From positions 539,743-603,742 of the forward strand of contig NZ_JAHBBK010000002.1 in NCBI RefSeq assembly GCF_018390515.1: DNA of 64,000 nucleotides, read 5' to 3'. This stretch comes from Mucilaginibacter sp. Bleaf8 (GTDB lineage: Bacteria > Bacteroidota > Bacteroidia > Sphingobacteriales > Sphingobacteriaceae). The number at the start of each line of letters is the position of its first letter. Position 1 is the stretch's first letter. The notes beneath the pieces were generated by a model. The model was not told the DNA's origin. It made no database searches and saw only the letters and a program-made list of their open reading frames with translations. Made by a program: the position numbers and the translations under genes. Positions 18,007 to 27,146 of the stretch are shown here, piece after piece.

Positions 18007-20787
18007 ATGAATAAACTATTACAAACCTTTCTGTTCGTGCTGCTGAGCGTAATCTCTGTACAGGCAGCAACCATCAAAGGACATGTATACGATCAAAAAA
18101 CCGGTGAGCCTCTTGCCGGGGCGACGATTGTATTAGAAAAAACAACAAAATCTGCAGTAACCGGTTTGGATGGATCTTTCCAGATAAAAGAGGTGCAGGC
18201 CGGAACTTACACTTTGCGCATCAGTTATGTAATGTACAAAACAACCGTTAAGGAACTGGATGTTACTAAAGAAAAGGATGATGAAGACCATCACCACATC
18301 AAAATTTATCTGGAGCAGGCCGGTAAAGATTTGCAGGAAGTAGCGGTGATAGCCAAAAAAGACGGCAATACCGAGCGGGAGGCCCGCCGCCTGGAATTGC
18401 AATCGCCGCAGATCATGAACGTAGTTTCTGGCCGTGCCATTGAAATATCGCCAGACCTAACCGTAGCCAACGTAATCCAGCGTGTGTCGGGTGTATCGGT
18501 TGAGCGTAACAGCAACGGCGATGCGCAGTTTGCTATTATCCGCGGTATGGATAAGCGTTATAATTATACCTTGGTAAACGGCGTAAAAATCCCAAGTCCG
18601 GATAACCAGTACCGTTATGTTCCGTTAGATATTTTTCCGGCTGATCTTTTAGACCGGCTTGAAGTTTCTAAATCGCTTACACCCAATATGGAAGGCGACG
18701 CGATAGGCGGCGTAACCAACATCGTAATGCGCGAGGCGCCAAATCGGCTTTTGATTTCCGGCAATATTTCTACCGGCTACAACCAGCTGTTTTTTGATCG
18801 TAAGTTTACCAGTTACGATTATGGTTCCGTGAACCATAAATCGCCTTACGAAATTAATGGCCGCAGTTACCAGGCCACCGCTAACGATTTTCCAAAAAGC
18901 ACCTTAACATATAAAAACCAGCACCCTGCACCCAACGTGGTAGGTAGCTTAGCCATCAGTCAGCGTTTTTTGAATAATAAGCTGGGCATTTTAGTAGCGG
19001 GCAGTTATCAAAACACCTATCGCGGCAGCAACAGCACCTTGTATGATTGGGCCGTTAGCGGCACCAATGCCTATGCTACCATTACAGCTAAAAACGACCG
19101 GACCAATTCTGACCAGCAAAAGCGCTACGGCGTAAATTTGAAAGCTGATTATGCTTTTAACAGCCGCAATAAAATCAGCCTGTATAATGTTTATTTAAAA
19201 CTGGATAATATACAGGTACGGGACGAGCTGACAACCACCTACAACGGTGTTTACAATCCGGATGCTGGCAATGCCGAACTGGTATACAGCACCCGTAGCC
19301 GCTTTACTCAGCAGCAAATATATAATACAACGCTGCAGGGCGATCATAAGCTTTTTAGTGATAAGTTCAAGATTCATTGGGCAGGCGTATACTCATCAGC
19401 CATGAATGACGTGCCTGATAATACCACTATCAGCCTGAATGGTATTCGCCAGAATTTCGTTGAAAAACCTACGGTACTGGTCAACACCAACCCTGTTACG
19501 CATCGCTGGGAACGTAATACCGACGAAGACAAAGCCGGGTACCTGGACCTGACCTACACTTTACCCGTTTTTGGCGGAAAAGTGGATATCAGCGCCGGCG
19601 GTTTATATCGCGATAAGCAGCGCAGCGGCTTTTATAATAATTATAATCTGTTTACCACCACTCCACAAGCTGCATATGGTGTAGATTTTAATAACTATGC
19701 TGATATCCCTTTAAGCGTAGCTAACCCTGGCGGTGCAGTAAGCAATTCGCTGACTTATGATGCATCTGAAAAAACGAGTGCAGGTTATGGTATGTTTAAG
19801 CTGATAGTTAACCGTTTGGAAGCAATAGGAGGGGTACGTGTAGAGCACACTAATCAAGGCTATAACTTGTTGTTTCCTGCAGGCGAATCTAACCCGAAAG
19901 GCAGCCAGATTTATACAGATGTATTGCCCAGCTTAACCTTAAAATACAAACTGGCCGAAGGTAACCAGCTGCATGCAGTTTATTATAAGGCGTTAAACCG
20001 GCCGGGATTCTATGAGATTGTACCCAGCAAGGTAGTGAATGAAGATTACCAGGACCGGGGTAACCCCAATGTGAAACGCGCCCTGGCCGATAACTACGAT
20101 TTACGTTATGAGTTTGCTCCGAATGCATCCGAGCAATTATTGGTAGGCGGCTTTTATAAAAAGATAAAAGATCCGATAGAATACACTTTCCAAGCCGATG
20201 CTACACGCGGACAGGACATATATTATAGCCCGGGCAATTTTGGTACGGCGCATAATTATGGTGCCGAGGTTGATTATATCAAGTATTTCAACAAGTTTGG
20301 TATCAAGGCTAACTATACCTATACACACTCCCGCATCAAAACTCCAAAATCTTCGCGCATTATCAACAGCACCACCGGTGATATTGAAACGATATCGGTA
20401 GAGCAAAGCCGCCCGCTGTATGGTCAGGCCGCTCATGTGGGTAACCTGTCTTTATTGTATAGAGATGCAAAAAGAGGATGGGATGCGCAGGTAGCAGCAT
20501 CTTACACCGGCGAGCGTATCAATACCATATCACAGTTTGTAAACAATGATTTTTGGCAAAAAGCTTTTATCCAGATGGATGCCTCGGCCGAAAAACGCTT
20601 TAAGCATCATATCTCGTTATTTGTTAAAGCCGGCAACCTGCTTAACACACCCGCCAAGCTATTTATCAAAGGCACTAACCCGGTTAATGACCTGATTAAA
20701 GAAAACGTGGTTTCAAACGGCCAAACTTTGTTCCGTAGTGATTACTACAAGCAAAGCTACCTGATTGGTATCCGCTATAAAATGTAA
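18007..20787 (+). CDS. TonB-dependent receptor of the phytase locus
   Basis: The ATG at 18007 begins a signal peptide (MNKLLQTFLFVLLSVISVQA); the frame extends upstream to 17938 without one. The 926-residue product has a carboxypeptidase-regulatory domain (about 20-105). Its plug domain (about 120-260) contains RVSGVSVERNSNGDAQFAIIRG and VNGVKIPSPDNQYR. A barrel ends in IGIRYKM. There is no SusD partner. It is followed in the same operon by a beta-helix lipoprotein and a phytase, and carries a phased Pho-like box upstream. Import of inositol phosphates or of their dephosphorylated products is a reasonable but unproven ligand assignment. Confidence 0.87.
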   Translation: MNKLLQTFLFVLLSVISVQAATIKGHVYDQKTGEPLAGATIVLEKTTKSAVTGLDGSFQIKEVQAGTYTLRISYVMYKTTVKELDVTKEKDDEDHHHIKIYLEQAGKDLQEVAVIAKKDGNTEREARRLELQSPQIMNVVSGRAIEISPDLTVANVIQRVSGVSVERNSNGDAQFAIIRGMDKRYNYTLVNGVKIPSPDNQYRYVPLDIFPADLLDRLEVSKSLTPNMEGDAIGGVTNIVMREAPNRLLISGNISTGYNQLFFDRKFTSYDYGSVNHKSPYEINGRSYQATANDFPKSTLTYKNQHPAPNVVGSLAISQRFLNNKLGILVAGSYQNTYRGSNSTLYDWAVSGTNAYATITAKNDRTNSDQQKRYGVNLKADYAFNSRNKISLYNVYLKLDNIQVRDELTTTYNGVYNPDAGNAELVYSTRSRFTQQQIYNTTLQGDHKLFSDKFKIHWAGVYSSAMNDVPDNTTISLNGIRQNFVEKPTVLVNTNPVTHRWERNTDEDKAGYLDLTYTLPVFGGKVDISAGGLYRDKQRSGFYNNYNLFTTTPQAAYGVDFNNYADIPLSVANPGGAVSNSLTYDASEKTSAGYGMFKLIVNRLEAIGGVRVEHTNQGYNLLFPAGESNPKGSQIYTDVLPSLTLKYKLAEGNQLHAVYYKALNRPGFYEIVPSKVVNEDYQDRGNPNVKRALADNYDLRYEFAPNASEQLLVGGFYKKIKDPIEYTFQADATRGQDIYYSPGNFGTAHNYGAEVDYIKYFNKFGIKANYTYTHSRIKTPKSSRIINSTTGDIETISVEQSRPLYGQAAHVGNLSLLYRDAKRGWDAQVAASYTGERINTISQFVNNDFWQKAFIQMDASAEKRFKHHISLFVKAGNLLNTPAKLFIKGTNPVNDLIKENVVSNGQTLFRSDYYKQSYLIGIRYKM

Positions 20788-20822
20788 GTAAGTTAAATAC
20801 AATAGATTTTTTAAATCAGCAC

Positions 20823-22079
20823 ATGATGAACTTAAAACGAATTTTTACAGGATTAGCCCTTTCATGCATCCTGTTTACCGCTTGTGAAAAAGCAAACAAA
20901 GATGTAGATACCTCCCCGATTGATGGAGCAGCAACAGGCGAGGTATCCGGTGTTTGGCCAAAAGGCAGTACGCAAATCATTAAAGGCGACGTTGTTATCC
21001 CCGAAGGTAAAACGCTTACTATTGAAGAAGGAGTTACGGTGTTAATGGATACTGTTGCCAAACCCGAAATTATTGTGAAGGGGAACTTGTACGCCTTAGG
21101 TACCGCGCAAAACCCCGTGAAATTTACCGTGAATGACTTTTATAAAACCGATGCCAAAAAATTCGGTAAAATGTGGGGTGGTATACTGGCTGGGCCAACG
21201 TGTGCCGAACTGGTACTGGATCATACCATACTCGAGTATGGTGGTTCAACTACTTCTGATGCTTCTACCTCGGTTAAGCAAGGCTTATATAAAGCAAAAG
21301 CAGGGGAAAATCTGCCTGCGCTGTGGTTCTCTAACGTGAACGGAAAGTTAGTAGTTGTAAACAGTACCTTCCGTAACTTTCAGGAAGATTGTACTTATAT
21401 TGATGGCGGTAAAATTATTTTCGCCAACAATACCTTTTACACTACCGGCGTAACTGGTGGCGAAGCTATGAATTTCAAATCAGGTTGCGTGGCAGACGTA
21501 GCCTACAATCTGGTTTATAGCACCAATACCAATGCACTGAAACTTTCCAACTCTGGCGACCGCACGCCACAAGCTTATATTGTAGCTTATAACAATACCA
21601 TGGTTAATACCGGCTGGCGCAGGCCAACCGCCAAAGGCGGCTCCGTTTGGGTAGAAAGCACTGTGCGGGCCGAGCTGCATAACAATTTGTTCGTCAATAC
21701 CCGCTTCGGTATTAAGCGCGATACTAAAAAGCCGGAAGATAGCCGCTCGGTATACACCAACAACTGGTATTGTGGTTATGATCAAACTACGGTAAACCAG
21801 TTTCAGCCCACGTCCGATGTTGTTGGCGGCACTAACGATGTAATTGGTAAAACCGCTGGCGAAAACAATCCGATGCTGGTTAATTATCCTTTAAATACGC
21901 CTGTTGATAACGCTGTATTTAATACCTCATGGGATTTTCATTTACAAGGCAATTCGCCTGCATTAGGCAAAGGTATTACCAACTTTACCCGTCATTATGC
22001 GGCTGGTATTATGGCAAACGGTATAACTTACCAATCGCCGGCACCATCAACCTACGTTGGTGCGTTCGGTACACGTTAA
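20823..22079 (+). CDS. Predicted beta-helix lipoprotein of the phytase locus
   Basis: The 418-residue protein (417 if started at 20826) has a lipoprotein signal ending LFTAC. After a Pro/Gly-rich linker come repeated strands such as IIKGDVVIPEGKTLTIEEGVTV and short Asn-rich turns (FANNTFYTTG, YNLVYSTN, YNNTMVN, HNNLFVNTR). These are typical of right-handed parallel beta-helix domains. No catalytic residues are recognised. It lies 35 bp after the TonB receptor and 66 bp before the phytase, so it may be a surface substrate-binding partner of the receptor. I do not recognise a named family. Confidence 0.75.
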   Translation: MMNLKRIFTGLALSCILFTACEKANKDVDTSPIDGAATGEVSGVWPKGSTQIIKGDVVIPEGKTLTIEEGVTVLMDTVAKPEIIVKGNLYALGTAQNPVKFTVNDFYKTDAKKFGKMWGGILAGPTCAELVLDHTILEYGGSTTSDASTSVKQGLYKAKAGENLPALWFSNVNGKLVVVNSTFRNFQEDCTYIDGGKIIFANNTFYTTGVTGGEAMNFKSGCVADVAYNLVYSTNTNALKLSNSGDRTPQAYIVAYNNTMVNTGWRRPTAKGGSVWVESTVRAELHNNLFVNTRFGIKRDTKKPEDSRSVYTNNWYCGYDQTTVNQFQPTSDVVGGTNDVIGKTAGENNPMLVNYPLNTPVDNAVFNTSWDFHLQGNSPALGKGITNFTRHYAAGIMANGITYQSPAPSTYVGAFGTR

Positions 22080-22145
22080 TTATTGTTATTTGGTTTTTTA
22101 AACGCGCAGCAGTATTTACCTGCTGCGCTGTATTGTAGTTGATAA

Positions 22146-23255
22146 ATGCGTAATTATAAATTAATAATTCCGGGCTTATTTGCGGTAGCCACCATGCAGT
22201 CGGCATGTGGGCAAACCGCTGTTAAGGACCCAAAACTGATGAAGGTAGCCGGTTTTGCTGCGCCGGCTATTAAGCCGGTGATTGTAACCGAACCCGTACA
22301 GTTTGATAGCGATGATCCGGCAATTTGGGTTAACCCGCAAAACCCGGCGCAAAGCCTGGTTATAGGCACTGATAAAAATGCCGAAGGTGGGTTGTATGTG
22401 TTTGATTTGAATGGCAAAATTGTGCCGGGTAAAGTAGTGAAAGGCTTAAAGCGTCCTAACAATGTGGATATAGCCTATGGCCTGAATCTGAATGGTAAAC
22501 CAACAGACATAGCTATCACCACTGAGCGCATGACGCACAAGCTGCGTATCTTTTCATTACCCGATATGCAGCCTATTGATAATGATGGCATTGATGTATT
22601 TGTGGGCGAAACCGGTATGGAGTATCGCGATTTGATGGGTATTGCTGTTTACACTACCAAAAGCGGTAAAATGTACGCCATTGTAGGCCGTAAAAGTGGC
22701 CCGCAAAACGGCGGGTATTTATGGCAATACCTGCTTAGCGATGACGGTGTCGGCCATGTAAAAGCCGAGCTGGTACGTAAATTTGGCGAGTATAGCGGTA
22801 AAAAAGAGATCGAATCCATTGCGGTTGATAATGAGCTGGGGTATGTATATTATTCGGACGAGCAAACCGGCGTTCGGCAGTACTATGCCGATCCCGAAAA
22901 AGGGGATAAGCAACTGGCCATTTTCGGTACGAGCGGTTTTGCTGTAGATCATGAAGGTATTTCCATTTACAAGCTAAGCGATACTACGGGGTACATACTC
23001 GTGTCAGACCAGGGTGCTAACCGTTTTCAGATATTTAGCCGGGAGGGTACAAAAACAAATCCGTTTGAACATCGCCTGCTCAAGATAGCCAACGTTGATG
23101 CCCATGAAAGTGACGGTTCTGATGTTGTGGCTGTACCACTAAATAACACTTTTAAACATGGTCTTTTTGTGGTGATGAGTAACAACAAAACTTTTCACTA
23201 TTACCGTTGGGAAGATATTGCCGGAAAAGATTTGCAATTGAAAGAAGGCAGGTAG
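22146..23255 (+). CDS. Beta-propeller phytase
   Basis: The 369-residue exported protein (signal or lipoprotein signal to QSACG) has the hallmark beta-propeller phytase motif DDPAIW at about residue 57. It is followed by spaced NP, S and GTD residues, and NNVDIAY lies further along. The propeller blades continue through GMEYRDLMGIAVY, KEIESIAVDNELGYVYYSDE and AVDHEGISIY. Beta-propeller phytases are calcium-dependent and release phosphate from phytate at neutral pH. It is the third gene of the TonB receptor operon and ends at a terminator (23292-23323). Length is normal for the family. Confidence 0.93.
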   Translation: MRNYKLIIPGLFAVATMQSACGQTAVKDPKLMKVAGFAAPAIKPVIVTEPVQFDSDDPAIWVNPQNPAQSLVIGTDKNAEGGLYVFDLNGKIVPGKVVKGLKRPNNVDIAYGLNLNGKPTDIAITTERMTHKLRIFSLPDMQPIDNDGIDVFVGETGMEYRDLMGIAVYTTKSGKMYAIVGRKSGPQNGGYLWQYLLSDDGVGHVKAELVRKFGEYSGKKEIESIAVDNELGYVYYSDEQTGVRQYYADPEKGDKQLAIFGTSGFAVDHEGISIYKLSDTTGYILVSDQGANRFQIFSREGTKTNPFEHRLLKIANVDAHESDGSDVVAVPLNNTFKHGLFVVMSNNKTFHYYRWEDIAGKDLQLKEGR

Positions 23256-23291
23256 CATCCTTGCCCAGTTGCTGTTCTAATAATAGAAACC

Positions 23292-23323
23292 AAAAAAGCT
23301 GCCTTGCTCAAGGCAGCTTTTTT
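23292..23323 (+). terminator. Terminator of the phytase operon
   Basis: A 14-bp perfect stem (23292-23305 and 23310-23323) with a GCTC loop ends in six Ts. It separates the phytase operon from the barrel protein gene at 23455. Confidence 0.9.
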
Positions 23324-23454
23324 GCTGCAATGAATTTTGGCATAGGAAGATGTAAGAGAACATTGTAACTTAGTGATTACATTTGTGATTAATTAAACTA
23401 CTACTAATGACATAATGAATTGTGTCATCGTACTAATTGCCTTATAATCCTTAC

Positions 23455-24735
23455 ATGATACTACAGCGCTTTTATATCAGCAGATTTTCGTTTACCATAG
23501 TATCGATCATTTTCTGGCTATTGATTGAAGCCCAAAGTGCATATGCGCAAACCGATAAAAGCGTATCTATACCACAGCTGGTATCCGGTAAAAAAGGCGT
23601 TGCCGATACCGTGCGGTTAGCCGCCGATACTACGCGCCAAAAAGATTTGCCGGATGTGATCAAAAGCATATTTCATGTACGTAGCGCACTCGAGAACGAT
23701 TCGGTAACTTCCAAGCCGGAATTTTCTGTTGTGCCTGCTATCGGGTATACCCTGGTATCAAGGCTGGCCATTGTGCTATCGGGCAATGCGGCGTTCCGTA
23801 CAGGGCCCAAGTCGCGCATATCAACCATTGTGGCCAGCGCATCCTATACGCAAAACAAGCAGTTCCTGATGCCTGTGTTGTCTAATATATGGACCCGCAA
23901 CAACGAGTATGAGTTTGTGGGCGATTACCGCTTTTATAATTATCCGCAAAACACCTACGGCTTGGGTAGCAGCTCCAATATCAAAAACGAGGACCCAATG
24001 AAATTTGCATTTGCCCGTTTTTATGAAACAGCGCTCAGGCATATCAGCGGCAACTGGTATGCGGGATTGGGCTATGCTGTAGATGCCTACTGGAACATAT
24101 CGCACGATGGCCCAAAAAACGGCGCCATATCTGATTTTGAAAATTATGGAACCACTCCACACTCACTGGCATCAGGCGTAAACTTTGAAGTTATTCAGGA
24201 TTCGCGCGATAATTCCATCAACCCGTACAAAGGTTGGTTTGGCAGCGTGCAGTATCGTACCAACCCAACCTGGATGGGCAGCACCACCAGCTGGCAATCG
24301 GTAATTATTGATTTACGTAAATATGTGCCTTTCCCGGCATCCTCGCAAAACGTACTGGCTTTCTGGTCATACAACTGGCTTACCTTACATGGCAGGCCGC
24401 CTTATTTAAGTTTGCCCAGCAGCTCGTGGGATCCTAACTCAGCTACGGGTAGGGGATACATTCAGGGCAGGTTCCGTGGCGCACAAATGGTGTATCTGGA
24501 GAGCGAATACCGTTTCAAAATTACCCGCAACGGGTTAGTAGGTGGGGTGTTGTTTGCCAACGCACAAAGTTTATCGGCCGAACCGGGTACCGCCATGCAG
24601 CGGGTACAACCGGCTTTTGGCCCGGGTTTGCGCCTTAAGCTGAACAAAAAATCGCGCACCAATATTGCCATTGATTACGGCTTTGGCCGCCAAGGCTCAA
24701 AAGGATTGTTTATTGATGTAGGCGAAGTTTTCTAA
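23455..24735 (+). CDS. BamA/Omp85-type surface-antigen barrel protein
   Basis: The 426-residue protein starts at the ATG at 23455 (an in-frame TTG at 23437 is less likely). It has a signal peptide ending near AYAQ, a short linker of about 60 residues and a predicted 16-strand barrel. The barrel includes NFEVIQDSRDNSINPYKGWFG, the strand motif of the Omp85/surface-antigen domain, and a late NKKSRTNIAIDYGFG; it ends in Phe. POTRA domains are absent, so it is not a canonical BamA. A similar barrel is fused to a phosphoesterase at 27147. TACATTTG at 23378-23385 is a plausible -7 element; I could not find a convincing Pho-like box. Confidence 0.8.
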   Translation: MILQRFYISRFSFTIVSIIFWLLIEAQSAYAQTDKSVSIPQLVSGKKGVADTVRLAADTTRQKDLPDVIKSIFHVRSALENDSVTSKPEFSVVPAIGYTLVSRLAIVLSGNAAFRTGPKSRISTIVASASYTQNKQFLMPVLSNIWTRNNEYEFVGDYRFYNYPQNTYGLGSSSNIKNEDPMKFAFARFYETALRHISGNWYAGLGYAVDAYWNISHDGPKNGAISDFENYGTTPHSLASGVNFEVIQDSRDNSINPYKGWFGSVQYRTNPTWMGSTTSWQSVIIDLRKYVPFPASSQNVLAFWSYNWLTLHGRPPYLSLPSSSWDPNSATGRGYIQGRFRGAQMVYLESEYRFKITRNGLVGGVLFANAQSLSAEPGTAMQRVQPAFGPGLRLKLNKKSRTNIAIDYGFGRQGSKGLFIDVGEVF

Positions 24736-24759
24736 ATAAAAATTAATCTATTATAAACT

Positions 24760-24790
24760 AAAACAGGCATCAATTACTGATGCCTGTTTT
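24760..24790. terminator. Bidirectional terminator
   Basis: A perfect 13-bp stem (24760-24772 and 24778-24790) has A and T runs at its two sides. It lies between the convergent barrel gene (+) and alcohol dehydrogenase gene (-). Confidence 0.88.
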
Positions 24791-24814
24791 TGCGAGACTA
24801 TTTTGGCTAATTGC

Positions 24815-25858
24815 TTACAAAGTAGCCATATCAATCACAAAGCGGTAATGCACATCACCGGCTAAAGTGCGCTCATAGGCTTCGTTGATTTTATCAATAC
24901 TGATTACTTCTACATCCGAGGTAATGTTGTGCTCGGCACAGTAATCAAGCATTTCCTGTGTTTCTTTAATGCCGCCTACTAAGGATCCGGCCAATGTGCG
25001 TCGACCCATAATTAATGGGAAAGCACCAACTGGAGTTGGCTGTGGTGGCGCGCCTAATAATACCATCACACCATCGGTTTTTAACAGATTCAAATACTCA
25101 TTATAATCATGTTGTGCCGAAACGGTATTGATGATGATGTCAAAGCTGCCAGCCAGTTCGGCCATGGTATCTTTGTCTGTAGTTAATTTAAAGTGGTGAG
25201 CGCCCAGTTCAGAAGCATCTTTTTCTTTGCTTTTTGAGCGGCTCAGCATGGTCACCTCTGCACCCATTGATGCAGCCAGTTTTACAGCCATGTGGCCCAG
25301 CCCGCCTAAACCAACAACAGCCAGTTTATCACCTGCTTTTACATTCCAGTGGCGCAGCGGCGAGTAGGTAGTGATACCGGCACACAGCAATGGTGCAACT
25401 TTCTCAAGCGGTAATTTGTCTGATACCGACAGTACAAAGTGCTGGGTAACCACAATATGGCTGGAGTAACCGCCTAAGGTGATCGATTGCTTATCCTGCG
25501 TTAAAGAGTTGTACGTTTGGGTGTGTCCGTTAAGGCAGTATTGCTCTAAATCAGCCTCGCAGTTAACGCAGTGCATGCAGGAGTCAACAAAGCAGCCTAC
25601 ACCTACGGTATCGCCTTCTTTAAAGCGGGTTACATTTTCGCCAACGCGGGTTACTTTACCCACAATTTCATGTCCGGGTACCGCAGGGTACACTGTACCG
25701 CCCCATTCACCACGCGCGGTATGAATATCTGAGTGGCAAACGCCGCAATATAAAATTTTGATCTCCACATCGTCCGGTCCCGGTTCACGGCGGTCAATGC
25801 TAAACGGAGCTAAAGGTTTGTCTGCAGCTTGTGCAGCATAAGCTTTTACTGAAGTCAT
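24815..25858 (-). CDS. Zinc-dependent NAD(P) alcohol dehydrogenase (YahK/CAD type)
   Basis: The 347-residue protein is a full-length medium-chain dehydrogenase. Catalytic zinc ligands are Cys-41 (CGVCHSD) and His-63/Glu-64 (PGHE), and a third Cys lies in LLCAGITTY. Structural zinc Cys are at 94, 97, 100 and 108. The Rossmann motif is GLGGLGHMAVKLA. It should reduce aldehydes to alcohols with NADPH in the cytosol. The CGVCHSDIH and CAGITTYSPLRHW segments place it with the YahK/cinnamyl-alcohol group. It is monocistronic with a terminator on each side. Confidence 0.93.
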   Translation of the reverse strand: MTSVKAYAAQAADKPLAPFSIDRREPGPDDVEIKILYCGVCHSDIHTARGEWGGTVYPAVPGHEIVGKVTRVGENVTRFKEGDTVGVGCFVDSCMHCVNCEADLEQYCLNGHTQTYNSLTQDKQSITLGGYSSHIVVTQHFVLSVSDKLPLEKVAPLLCAGITTYSPLRHWNVKAGDKLAVVGLGGLGHMAVKLAASMGAEVTMLSRSKSKEKDASELGAHHFKLTTDKDTMAELAGSFDIIINTVSAQHDYNEYLNLLKTDGVMVLLGAPPQPTPVGAFPLIMGRRTLAGSLVGGIKETQEMLDYCAEHNITSDVEVISIDKINEAYERTLAGDVHYRFVIDMATL

Positions 25859-25967
25859 TTGTAGTTGTTTGTTTTGTTACAAAGATGGTTAGTGATTACT
25901 AATGTTTTGTTAGCCAAAAGCAATTTTGACTAAAGGAGCAGCTAAAGCATTGATAAGTAGCATACAA

Positions 25968-25998
25968 AAAAGGCTGCCTGACAATCAGGCAGCCTTTT
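25968..25998. terminator. Terminator after the OmpA-family gene
   Basis: A perfect 14-bp stem (25968-25981 and 25985-25998) with a 3-nt loop lies 5 bp after the stop codon of the minus-strand OmpA gene. It has A/T tails on both sides. Confidence 0.88.
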
Positions 25999-26003
25999 AA
26001 ATT

Positions 26004-26861
26004 TTATTTTTCTGGTGCTTTACCAATCAGATCCATAAACTGATCCAGTTTTGGCGTTATGATAATTTGCGTGCGGCGGTTTTTGGCCCGCCCGGCCTCC
26101 GTGCTGTTATCGGCTATCGGGTTATACTCGCCACGGCCGCCAGCAGTCAGGCGTTTTGGGTCAACCCCGTAATTGGTTTGCAGCGCCAATACTACTGATG
26201 ATGCCCGCAGGGCACTCAGGTCCCAGTTGTTGCGGATGCTTTTCTGTGCGATAGGCACATTATCGGTGTTACCCTCAATCAGTACATCGTAATTATTGTA
26301 ATCCTTAATGATTTTGGATATTTTGCTCAGTGTTTCATTTGCACGGTCTGAAATTTCAAAGCTGCCCGATTTGTACAGCATATTATCGGCAAGCGAAATG
26401 TAAACTACACCTTTCAGTACCTGTACGTCAACATCTTTCATTTCCTGCTGGCTCAGTGAGCGGGTCAGGTTATTGGTAAGTACCATGTTAAGCGAGTCGC
26501 TTTTGTTTTTAGCATTCACCAGTTGCTGAATGTATCTGTTAGAACTGTTGATCTCGTCAACCAGTTTAGAGATGTTCACGTTGCCCTGGCTGCTGGAGCT
26601 TAAACATTTATCAAGCGCGTTTTGCAGTGTTTTGTTGTTGGAGCGTTCTGCAGCGATCTGCTCATCCAGGCTTTTTACACGTCCGTTTAAAACTGCCAAG
26701 TTACGTTCATCGGTCAAAAAGCGAGTGCGCAGTTCGCGGTGATTGCTGTCCAGCGTGTTGTAGCTGGTTTGCAGGGCCTGGTATTTTTTTGTACTAACAC
26801 AACTTGTTGCAGTCACGGCTGCTACAACGAGCATAACTGGTATTAATAGTTGAATTTTCAT
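26004..26861 (-). CDS. OmpA-family peptidoglycan-associated lipoprotein
   Basis: The 285-residue protein has a lipoprotein signal (to TATSC), a coiled coil of about 100 residues (LNGRVKSLDEQIAAERSNNKTL) and a C-terminal OmpA/MotB-like domain (about 150-270). The peptidoglycan-binding signature is present: NTDNVPI, NNWDLSALRAS, GRGEYNPIADN and GRAKNRRTQIIITP. It should link the outer membrane to the cell wall non-covalently. It is monocistronic. TAATGTTG near 26896-26903 on the minus strand is a plausible -7 element. Confidence 0.9.
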   Translation of the reverse strand: MKIQLLIPVMLVVAAVTATSCVSTKKYQALQTSYNTLDSNHRELRTRFLTDERNLAVLNGRVKSLDEQIAAERSNNKTLQNALDKCLSSSSQGNVNISKLVDEINSSNRYIQQLVNAKNKSDSLNMVLTNNLTRSLSQQEMKDVDVQVLKGVVYISLADNMLYKSGSFEISDRANETLSKISKIIKDYNNYDVLIEGNTDNVPIAQKSIRNNWDLSALRASSVVLALQTNYGVDPKRLTAGGRGEYNPIADNSTEAGRAKNRRTQIIITPKLDQFMDLIGKAPEK

Positions 26862-27146
26862 AGCGAATATTTAAGGGTTGAAAAAAAATTACAACATTAT
26901 TTTAACTCATTTGCGCCTATAAAGTTTGTTTTACACAGCAAAACGCTTCAGCCGCGTTGCTAACAAACTTTACAAGTATGAGATAAGACTTGCAGGCAAA
27001 TAAAAAGTTTATTATGCTGCATCGCGTAATGCGATTGTCAAACATTCACTTCCGTAAAAATGTTGGCTTGTTGTTTCGGATACTTTTTCGATATTTTGCC
27101 TTACTTGTTAATACAAGGTCTTCAAACTATAATCTTATCTGCCTGA
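26862..27146. other. Divergent intergenic region, no gene seen
   Basis: These 285 bp separate the OmpA gene (-) from the phosphoesterase-barrel gene (+). They are AT-rich and hold the OmpA promoter. CTAACA and TTTACA near 26959-26974 are spaced 9 bp, not 11, so I do not call a Pho-like box. No RNA gene or repeat was recognised. Confidence 0.5.

Noticed and set aside
23341..23454. Pho-like box before the stand-alone barrel gene
   Set aside because: A good -7 element (TACATTTG) exists, but hexamers at 19 and 30 bp upstream (TTGTAA, GTAAGA) do not match and are not in a clear repeat.
26950..26980. CTAACA/TTTACA pair before the phosphoesterase-barrel gene as a Pho-like box
   Set aside because: The spacing is 9 bp, not 11, and no -7 element lies at the expected distance.
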